A stretch of DNA of 64,000 bases from Hygrophila difformis (lineage: Eukaryota; Streptophyta; Magnoliopsida; Lamiales; Acanthaceae): positions 3,329,431-3,393,430 of the forward strand of contig JAOANR010000005.1 in the NCBI GenBank assembly GCA_030278955.1, given 5' to 3'. A program made the translations under genes and the position numbers. Shown here in pieces: positions 56,576-64,000 of this stretch; within the stretch, counting starts at the first letter, position 1, and every line of letters begins with the position of its first letter. Below the pieces are notes generated by a model. That model had not been told where the DNA came from and did not search any database. It saw only the letters and a list, made by a program, of their open reading frames with translations.

Positions 56576-58056
56576 CAAATCAAATTTAACAATGTTCAGT
56601 CCAACACAGCATTCATTTAATTTTTAATAACATAACAATTTCAAACAGACTCACCGCGCACGTCAAAATTATCAATTTTAATCATCATAACACTATTATA
56701 TGTTCGAACACACCTAGACTAATTTTGAAAGAAACAGAAAAATATGGGGGGAAAAACACACAAAACTTTAAGGGGGGCGTAAGTCAAACCAATGAGCAAG
56801 CATACAGAACAAATCAACAAACAAAATTAAATGATTGGTCAGAGAAAACCAATGAAGTGACAAATGGAGAAAGCACTGATATAGTAAAGACCGGGTGGCA
56901 CCAGTCTATGAGGTTGTTTTTTCTCTTTAATAAATCATTTTCCAGGAAAAAAAATCTAAAAATGCAAGCACCGAATGCATCGTAAGCGCGAAAAATCATG
57001 AGTCTTCCAATGGCACAGACTGCGGGCTTTGGCGGCACCTTTTGACCAATAACTGTCATTTTCGTGTGCTTTCCATCACAAATCAAAGTGACGCGAAGTA
57101 AAGTAAAAAATGTGAGGAAGGACTACAAATGAAGTCATGTGGAACCAATCACTAACACGATAATAGGAACGAAGGACGCCAAAGGGGCATGGAACCATCA
57201 AGGAATTTTCTCACTCAATCATACACATAGAAATTTGTTCAAATGGAAATCATTAATGTTCATTCAAATCCAGGATCCGAACAAAGCCTATTCCAGAAAA
57301 GGAACATCAAGCTACAAGAGACATCCCATAGTTTATGACTAAGTTTTTGTCTTTCACATCCAAATTCACTCCACCAAACAGAATATTCTTTCCGCTCTGG
57401 CACTAAATTCACGGCAGCTAATAACAGAACACACCAACCAAGTTCCGTTAAAGTGAATCGGACAATGCAACTATAAGTCTATAACCAAACATTCAACGGA
57501 TAAAACCCAACCTCGTATATTAACCCACCAAGCATTAATAACTCACATAAAGCATTGAAATCAAGACCTCTTCAAAGGAAACATAATACATAATTTCCAT
57601 AAGTTAAAAGCTCGCAGATTGGTTCAACTCATCACTTCTGCAGTTCTGTCAATTGCTCGCCTCTCACCATCTCTCAAAGCTTCAGATCACGAAAACATGG
57701 TAATTGAATTTTGCAGCCTAGAAAAATTACAGACAACTCATCACTACCTAAAGCCCCGTTCATCCAACGCCGTTGGCTCATTTTATGGGCCACATATGGA
57801 CTGGATATTCCCAGCCAAGCATGAATTGCTTGGGCAAATAATTGCTGGAATATTGACTAATCCAGCTTCATTTCAAAAACCCTAGGGAAGAAAATTACAA
57901 CCCTAACAAAACCAGGGAGGCAAGAATTAAGTGCAATCCTTTCACCTTTTTCTCCTCGGAAAGCGGTACAATTGGCTGTTTCTTGGCTCCCGTAGCAGTT
58001 GGCGATAAGGAACTAAAGTGACGCCGCTTCTTGTCAGGTTCACCTGTGCTTGCCAT
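42730..58056 (-). CDS. HUB2: HUB2/BRE1-type E3 ubiquitin ligase for histone H2B, 19 exons
   Basis: Nuclear RING E3 that, with HUB1 and a Rad6-type E2, monoubiquitinates H2B during transcription. Exons (minus): 57946-58056, 54190-54351, 53228-53318, 51132-51359, 50814-50978, 49388-49569, 49221-49304, 48995-49114, 48733-48919, 48480-48640, 48294-48365, 47932-48008, 45965-46162, 44441-44513, 44276-44362, 43593-43730, 43318-43520, 43062-43227, 42730-42861. All join in frame with GT-AG borders: 2637 nt, 878 residues, close to the size I recall for Arabidopsis HUB1/HUB2. Most of the protein is coiled coil (LDATVLQFQNQKL, DKQRDMQDMESTL, LKLFLEMYEQ). The C3HC4 RING has CSVC in exon 18, then CFHLFCNPCVQ and CPVC in exon 19. 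The C-terminus ASFGANDVKPVYI favours HUB2 over HUB1. The start is the only ATG before the conserved exon 2. The exon 6 acceptor is weak. Exon joins are inferred by eye from splice sites and homology. Confidence 0.93.
44643..45510. mobile_element. Putative TIR element in HUB2 intron 13
   Basis: The termini CATGGTACTAAATTTC (44643-44658) and GAAATTTAATACCATG (45495-45510) are inverted repeats matching at 15 of 16 positions. Near both ends, GAAATTTC-type motifs recur. The interior is AT-rich with no transposase. I found no clear target duplication, so superfamily is not assigned. It lies between exons 13 and 14 of HUB2. Confidence 0.6.
46180..46573 (+). mobile_element. Non-autonomous Helitron in HUB2 intron 12
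   Basis: It begins TCTATCTATTAATATATAAAA directly after an A (46179) and ends with a GCGCAATGCGC hairpin about 15-25 bases before a terminal CTAG (46570-46573) followed by T. TC at the 5' end, 3' hairpin, CTRR end and A/T insertion are the Helitron hallmarks. It is 394 bp, non-coding, and contains the GCCACATGGCAA motif frequent in plant Helitrons. In the minus-strand gene it lies only about 16 bases upstream of the exon 13 acceptor. Confidence 0.85.
49718..49747. repeat. (TA)n microsatellite in HUB2 intron 5
   Basis: About fifteen TA units between exons 5 and 6. Confidence 0.9.
51759..52016. mobile_element. Stowaway-like MITE, TA duplication
   Basis: CTTCCTCCGATTTTT at the left and AAAAAACGGAGGGAG at the right, TA on both sides, 258 bp, inside the Helitron of HUB2 intron 3. 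Confidence 0.85.
52061..52320. mobile_element. Stowaway-like MITE, TA duplication
   Basis: CTACCTCTGTTCTC at the left and GAACAGAGGTAG at the right, TA on both sides, 260 bp. It lies 44 bases from the preceding MITE and in the same Helitron. Confidence 0.9.
55521..55777. mobile_element. Stowaway-like MITE in HUB2 intron 1
   Basis: CTCCCTCCGTCCCATC at the left and GGGACGTAGGGAG at the right, 257 bp. The right flank is TA but the left flank is CA, so the duplication is mutated or the end has shifted. Closest to the copy at 16859-17118. Confidence 0.8.
56516..56572. repeat. (AAT)n microsatellite in HUB2 intron 1
   Basis: About eighteen uninterrupted AAT/TAA units. Confidence 0.9.
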
Positions 58057-58520
58057 TAGAAAAAAAACCCCGCCCCTTCAAAGCCCTAAAATCATCAGCT
58101 ATCCTTCAAAACCCCATACAAGAAATTCACAATCAATCGACAAAACACATGACTAATCACCACGCAAACGACCTAAAAAGGAAAATCATCAGTTAAAAAT
58201 CAAGCACGAATCACAAACCCTTATTCAAGAAACAGATTGTAACCAAAAGAAATGCCGGATTTCCTTTATTTTCCCAAAGAGATTGATCCCTTCGGTATAT
58301 TTCTCGATGGGTCCTTGTGTTTCAATCTCTTCTTTCTCCCCTTGACGCTGGTGAAAATGTAACTGAAGGAAGACGACGCAACAGACTCACACAAAAGCTT
58401 CTGAACACTGTGTATGGGGGACTCAGAAGTAGAGAGAGATTCATGGACAATTCGACACCACTTCAAGGGCCTAAGAGGAATTTGACATATTCCTTGGGGT
58501 AGAATGGTCATTAAAAAAAG
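58057..58520 (-). other. Probable 5' UTR and promoter region of HUB2
   Basis: Sequence immediately upstream of the HUB2 ATG, moderately GC-rich and pyrimidine-rich compared with the surrounding AT-rich DNA. The transcription start cannot be placed from sequence alone; no clear TATA box was chosen. Confidence 0.4.
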
Positions 58521-58755
58521 GAATTACGTATTAAATTGAATTTTATAAAATAATAAAATTCCCCCCTCTGGTTTCTGAAGCTCACTGAGATGAGACAATT
58601 CATGCAATGGAATTACTACTATGATTTATGGATGCTACTGAAGCACTGGATTCTAGGGCTTCCTCATATTCCACCCACACACTTCCAATCCCTCCCGACA
58701 CTCTGTATCGAACATGCCAGGACCTCAAGATTCCGATCATTTCTGTAATAGATAT

Positions 58756-58877
58756 AGGGGCTGTTTGGATGACAGCATATTGGCCAGCATATAGCATATT
58801 GGAAGAGCATATTGTCTCACAGTTCTCTCTCCGAATCTGCTATCTGCTGGCGGATCCGCTGACTCCCAAACATCCCA
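58756..58877. mobile_element. Small TIR element (about 120 bp)
   Basis: The left end GGGGCTGTTTGGATGACAGC and the right end, in reverse GGGATGTTTGGGAGTCAGC, are similar inverted repeats. The interior repeats GCATATTGG. No target duplication was identified. Confidence 0.45.
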
Positions 58878-58885
58878 ATAGACCT

Positions 58886-58942
58886 TCCCACTTAGGCAGC
58901 ACGCGAAAAAATACTCGAGGCGTGCAGCACGCCTAAGTGGGA
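58886..58942. repeat. Hairpin-forming inverted repeat
   Basis: CTTCCCACTTAGGC (58886-58899) is mirrored by GCCTAAGTGGGAAG (58929-58942). An additional inner GCACGC/GCGTGC pair leaves a loop of about 14 bases. Function unknown. Confidence 0.8.
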
Positions 58943-59499
58943 AGTCGAATTCAAGAATTTTTATTGCACGATGAAGTCTTGACAAATCTAGTAGGATCTG
59001 AGAGAGTGTGTTGCTTGAAGAATGAACCAATTTCTCAAGAACTTGAAGCTGCAACAGCCAAATAGACATCTTGAACTGTGTTAAGGCTTTGCATTGCTCC
59101 AAAACCACTGTTTCGAGATGCTTATTTGTACTTTTCTTAAGTACAGTACAACCTCTATAAAAGGAAGTATAAATTTAAAAAGATAATTGTATTCGATGAA
59201 TGATATGTACATCAATATATTTAATGAGTTGCAAATAATTTGGTTGATGCATGAATATAAATAATCAATGAAACATATATGAATTAAGTTATTATCCATA
59301 TATTAATATTAATCTCTCTAAATTCACATAAACTTTCTTGATCCCAAAAGTGGTTAATTTATAGAGGGTTAACTGTAATTTTAAGTATAAAAATGGCACT
59401 TTCCTACCCTACCACCTTAAAATTTGTTGACCAAAAATCGTGACTAAGACCCCGTTCTCTAGAACTTATTTGCAGGCTGTATTACTTATTTTTTTATAA

Positions 59500-59725
59500 A
59501 AAACATATCAGACCAGATAAGATAAGAAACATTAAGATCAGACCAGATTAAATAAGATCATACCAGACCAGATCAGATCAAATCATTATAATAATATATA
59601 GAAAATAAGATTAGACCAGACCAGATCAAACCAGATGGAATCAGACCAGACCAGAATATTTCAGACCAGACCAGGCAAATTCAGATCAGACCAGATCTTA
59701 TAAACTCAGATCATACCAGAAAAAT
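59500..59725. repeat. Degenerate CAGACCAGAT array
   Basis: CAGACCAGA(T/C) and near variants (CATACCAGA, CAGATCAGA) recur about fifteen times in 220 bases between HUB2 and the hydrolase gene. The flanks ACCCCGTTCT and GGGCTAGATAACAGG might be ends of a MITE, but no clear inverted repeat is visible. Confidence 0.75.
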
Positions 59726-59930
59726 TAAGGGCTAGATAACAGGCCTAAACTATTATTCATATGGCTGTACAAAGACTACATAATAGTATTAGTAATTATA
59801 TCTCTGATGTGGTTTACATTTAGAATTGATTTGATCTGACCATTACATCTTCACAATGCACAGACAGAAAGCTTTGAAGGAAATATCTCAGTGCAGATTA
59901 AAAATGCACAGTATAAAATGTCCGATGTTT

Positions 59931-62900
59931 TCATTCATCTTTTCTGGCAATTTCATGTCTCCTTTTCTGCCCAAATTCAACAAGCAAAGTCAAGAGAGCT
60001 TCACACACTTGAGGAGCATTCGCTTCAGACGGGTCGTCGTTGATAGAAGAGTAAACCATCCAAGCATGATCAAGCTTACGCTGTGGCCGAACCACAACTG
60101 AGCCCGGAACCTCTGCATCCCGGCAAGTTACCAGCCCATCACTTTTTTCACCGTACCTGATCTGAAGCAGCTGGGCACATGCAGCCATAGCAGCACCCAG
60201 AGGGATAATCACAGGTAGCGTGGTCGGTTGGCCATCGGAAAGAGGGGAAAATACAGGTAGTTCTGCATGTGCAACACGGGATAGTGTGGCTAAGACTGCA
60301 GGAGAAATGCCTGCTTCAGTATGGAAAGAAACTACTGGGAGCTCCCTTGGTAGATGGTATTTTCTCAAGAACTCATTGCGTCTTTCGTATGTTAGATCTT
60401 CTAGAGCCTGCAAGTCACCCTTTATAGTAGAATCTGATGTTAATATACAATTATAAGAATGTGCATTTAGTAATTCTAAGAACCAAACTGACTTAAGGCA
60501 TCCAGTACAACTATGATGGATGGTTAAAATGACATATACTACCTCCGTTTTCAAGAATGTGAAACGTTTGTTGTTTTGACACTATTCATTATTCGACTTT
60601 GATTCACATTTATACAATAGTTATAGAAGGAAAAACATAGTCAAGTGAGATCTTGTTAGAATCATCACATCTTATAGTTTTATAATATCAAATTTTTATA
60701 ATATTTACTTATATACAACGTGAGTTATTAACCGTTAAAAATATGCATCGGACCACGTGCATAGAGTGAATGTTGCACATTCACAAAAACGAAGTATACA
60801 TTACAAGTTCTTCTGAGGAACGTTCAGAAATATAGGTAGCTTAAGACATTGTAAGCTTTAGCTTCCTTGGATTTTTCACGTGAACAACAGCACAACATTA
60901 AGTACTGTGAGTATTATCAGAAAGGAAGAGGCCAAAATTACCTTAATCACTTTACAGATGAGGATTTCCATAAGCTTCCGAATGTTGACATAATCACCAA
61001 GTTGACCTTCCCGCAATATATCTGAGGCAATTGGACTACCGCCATATGGACTCTGGGCCAATGCCAATCCAGCCACCTTATCTTTTAGATCATCCCAGTA
61101 CATGGACAAAGCAGCAGCAGAATCTATTCCCCCTTTACTATGGCCAAGCAGCAAAATCCGTTTTTGGGAACCCCAGTATATTTCTTCTATGTACTCCTTT
61201 ATCTCCTTGGCATTCTTTTCAACTGAAGCCTAAAACATAACTTCATTACACAACAAACAAATCCACATGTTAACAAGCGTGCTGATTGATCATACCTCAC
61301 TGTGAATTTTGGCTATATGACAGGTAAGACCCATCTTTGAGAAACTTGTTTTTGTATCCACAAAATATAGAGGTCCATGGTTGCTGAAAAGACCTAGGAA
61401 GGGAGAAATCACGACTCAATTCTCATAGTAATGTACTAAAGCAGACAAACTAATCCATTGAGAAGAATGGCGAGTAGTATGTACAGTTAGAAACCTCAGT
61501 ACAAGTTTATACTTTCACTCGACTTATGTCAGTATTCAATATACCTATTGAGCTAATTGTGTATAGCCAAAAGCAAGTAGAAGAAACAAAATTGAAGGCG
61601 TAAGCCAATTGTCAATAAGTACATCAAAACTCAGTGCAGCAATTATATAATAAATAAATAAAAGGTATAATTAGATGCTAAAGGTGCACCTCGCAGGCCC
61701 CACTAAATTAGCAATCTGTAGCACTACAACAGTATCAGCATGCACTCCACACCTTGGTACACCCCGGCATACACTAATTAATGTCAAACATTGGGCATAC
61801 TCCTCTAATGATGTATTTAAGAGAGTGTAATCAAAGAAAACGAATGAGCATAGATACCTGGGACCAACAAGTAGACCACTGTGTTCGGCAACCTGTGCAG
61901 ACCATGTCTGATATAGAAAGCAGATAAGGTTCAATTACAAATTATAATTAATGCCAACAGGGAATCCAATACATTGTATAAAATAGCCACGGAATTTATA
62001 CCTAATGTCATCAAGTATTTCAGTATATCTTTCAGTTCCATCTTCAACAGGTGGCATGTCAGGATCTCGTTGTAGCCATCCAATGTCATCGGCAGAGCCT
62101 CGAACTGTTTTCCTCACTCTCTCAATGAGGCTAAATGAAAAGAATGACAAGAAAAATAAGAAATCTAGTACAACTGTGCAACCAGAAAAGAGCACAGAAT
62201 CTGATGAAAAATAGTTGGGTGAAGAAGCAAGAATACTACAAAAACAGAGCGGAATGAAGTGGAATTAACAACAGTTATCACCACCCTACACAGATTTACT
62301 CACAAAAGTGAATGTATACATTTTCATTATGATATGCTTGTATTGCAGTAAGCTCAAATATCAGTACCCTTGAAACAGGGGGATTCCATTTTGGTTTGCG
62401 TTCACTAGTGCTAAAGAATTCTGAGCAGACTCAACTGCAGCTCCCCTGGTTAATTCACCTTGCAGTAATGGGGCATCCACTTGGATATTGGCCGATTCAG
62501 ACAAGGACAAACCACCTGAACCTGAAGATACATTCGCATTAGACACCATTGGCCTGGGATCTTCAGACACAAACGCCACCATTTCCTGCCCGTTAGCATC
62601 TTCAATGACAGGTCTTACTGCAATTCGTTTTAAAATTAAAAGCAACAACTGCATTACACTTTAATTATGACACTTAAATGATAAAAGCTAGCATTGTATA
62701 CTTTTGATGATTTTATTAAAAACAAATGATAAGAATAACAGGACAAGTTATAATGAGATGTATGTGAGAGGAGCTGCAAAAAATGGTACATTTGTTTTTT
62801 TCTTTTAACCACAAAATCTGTATTTTATGTGGACGTTAATAACAAGTTCATATGGTTTGCAAAAAATAGTACATCTGTTTTTTTCTTTTAACCACAAAAT

Positions 62901-64000
62901 CTGTATTTTATGTGGACGTTAATAACAAGTTCATATGATTTGCAAAAAATGGTACATCTGTTTTTTTCTTTTAACCACAAAATCTGTATTTTACGTGGAC
63001 ATTAATAACAAGTTCATATGATTAAATGAAATAAAAAGGGATGTCAAGTAGCTAAGTCAACCGAACATAATCGATTCACAATTTTTTCCAGAACGCACCA
63101 TCTACAATAAGCTGAAAGTACTACATAACATTCTTCAACAATCTCCTCAAGTTTTACAAAGCATCCAATCCCATCAAAAATTCATAGTCCCTGTTTGTTC
63201 CTGACAATATCATTTCTAGGGAAACATTTCAAGCTTTCAGCAACAACAATCAAGGACAAATTCCACACAACAATGAAGTCACTTTTCTTCCTTCATTGTT
63301 TGCTGCAACCAAAACAATTTTCAGAATGACACAAACTCAAACCTTGCATAAATCCCCACTCTACTCAATTACTAATACTAATAAGTTTCAGCAGGAAACC
63401 TCTAATCATGCTATTCACATAAGACCGCGCAGTGCAAACAAACGAAAAGCAATTTCCCCAAAACAAGGACATCATAAACGCTACTCCACACAAATTGAAT
63501 GCATACAGGGAATTCCAAAAACAACATAATCATTCAAGATTCAATTCCATCAGTGAAAAAGTTCATTAATCCTTGATTGGAAATGCAAATTCCACCACAA
63601 ATTTAACAAAGAGACTACTACTCAAGATTCAAACATAGTAGGTGCGGTATTGAACCGCAAAAGCTGCACGGAAGTACAAATATTCAATTAATACACGGGA
63701 CAGCACTATCATCCCCAACTATCAACAACAACAATGCTAGTTCCAGTCTATTAGCTATCTAGACTCCAGAGCAAAACCAAGATTTAACAGTCAATACTTT
63801 CAGAAATTTCAATCCCATAAACTGACTCTCACAGAACAATACATAACTCAAGATTATATAACTCAAGATAGATATCAACATACTCGAAATATCGGTAAAG
63901 CATCGAGTAAAGATTGAGGTTGTTTCAGCCAGAATAGCAGCAGCTTCATTCAACGAAGGAACTGAAGTAAACAACTGGGGAATTCCAGGACGATCGTCTC
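59931..64000 (-). CDS. Alpha/beta-hydrolase (lipase-like), 5' end outside window
   Basis: Seven exons on minus: from beyond 64000 to 63884, then 62368-62617, 62002-62130, 61858-61907, 61296-61393, 60942-61229 and 59931-60419 (stop TGA 59931-59933). All join in frame with GT-AG borders. The visible part is about 475 residues. An N-terminal segment (FTSVPSLNEAAAILAETT) and a variable linker are followed by the hydrolase core: PNTVVYLLVPGLFSNHGP (oxyanion-loop region), then LLLGHSKGG, the nucleophile elbow with catalytic Ser, LALAQSPYGGSPIA, and LDHAWMVYSS, which probably holds the catalytic His. It resembles plant alpha/beta-hydrolase superfamily proteins of unknown substrate. No signal peptide can be judged because the start is missing. 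The acceptor of the last exon is ambiguous by 12 bases. Confidence 0.85.
60539..60794. mobile_element. Stowaway-like MITE in last intron of the hydrolase gene
   Basis: CTACCTCCGTTTTC at the left and AAAAACGAAG at the right, TA on both sides, 256 bp. The right end is decayed. It occupies half of the 522-bp last intron. Confidence 0.8.
62775..63022. repeat. 83-bp minisatellite, three copies, in the hydrolase first visible intron
   Basis: Units start TGCAAAAAATRGTACAT at 62775, 62858 and 62941 (period 83 each time) and include TTAACCACAAAATCTGTATT. The copies are nearly identical. Confidence 0.92.

Noticed and set aside
56725..57885. Several ORFs of 67-90 residues in HUB2 intron 1
   Set aside because: Exons 1 and 2 join in frame without them and none shows conserved features.

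Overview
This is a nuclear segment of an AT-rich plant genome, almost certainly a eudicot. The evidence is a DREB-type AP2/ERF gene, a 19-exon HUB2/BRE1-type gene with plant-style introns, L1-type LINEs with C-terminal RNase H, Stowaway-like MITEs, Helitrons, tRNA-derived SINEs and a Mutator-like element. I cannot name the species. A 500-base N run at 38558-39057 shows this is a scaffolded assembly.

Layout. At 375-1121 (+) is an intact, intron-less DREB (A-4-like) transcription factor. From about 1.5 to 40.9 kb the window is almost entirely transposable elements, many nested. They include a 2.9-kb solo LTR with AGTAA target duplications sitting inside a TTA-flanked TIR element (2157-5639) and a copia-type LTR remnant (about 6294-7186). 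There is a 5'-truncated minus-strand LINE (8110-9540) and a decayed Mutator-like element carrying a MuDR-type transposase fragment and an opposite-strand ORF (about 10420-15740), followed by a MITE cluster (15.98-17.48 kb). A near-intact plus-strand LINE (17628-23542, 16-bp target duplication) lies inside an older minus-strand LINE that has its own 12-bp target duplication. Next come another truncated LINE (24223-25122, 17-bp target duplication) and a long, old minus-strand LINE with an RRM-type ORF1 (to about 34.24 kb). SINEs, MITEs and AT-rich sequence run to the gap and to a hAT-type MITE at 40.5 kb.

From 42.7 to 64 kb there are two host genes, both on the minus strand. The first (42730-58056) is HUB2. 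I could join 19 exons in frame to an 878-residue protein ending in a C3HC4 RING domain. It is the E3 ligase that, with its paralogue HUB1, monoubiquitinates histone H2B in chromatin. Its introns hold two Helitrons, three Stowaway-like MITEs and one further TIR element, and one Helitron lies only about 16 bases from a splice acceptor. The second gene (59931 to beyond the right edge) encodes an alpha/beta-hydrolase with a GHSKGG nucleophile elbow; its 5' end is outside the window.

The genes form no operon or pathway. The DREB factor acts on stress-type promoters, HUB2 on chromatin, and the hydrolase's substrate is unknown. I found no convincing unknown biological system. The strongest non-routine signals are the nested LINE insertions with readable target duplications, a LINE ORF2 interrupted by one nonsense codon, and Helitron sequence positioned to supply splice signals to HUB2.
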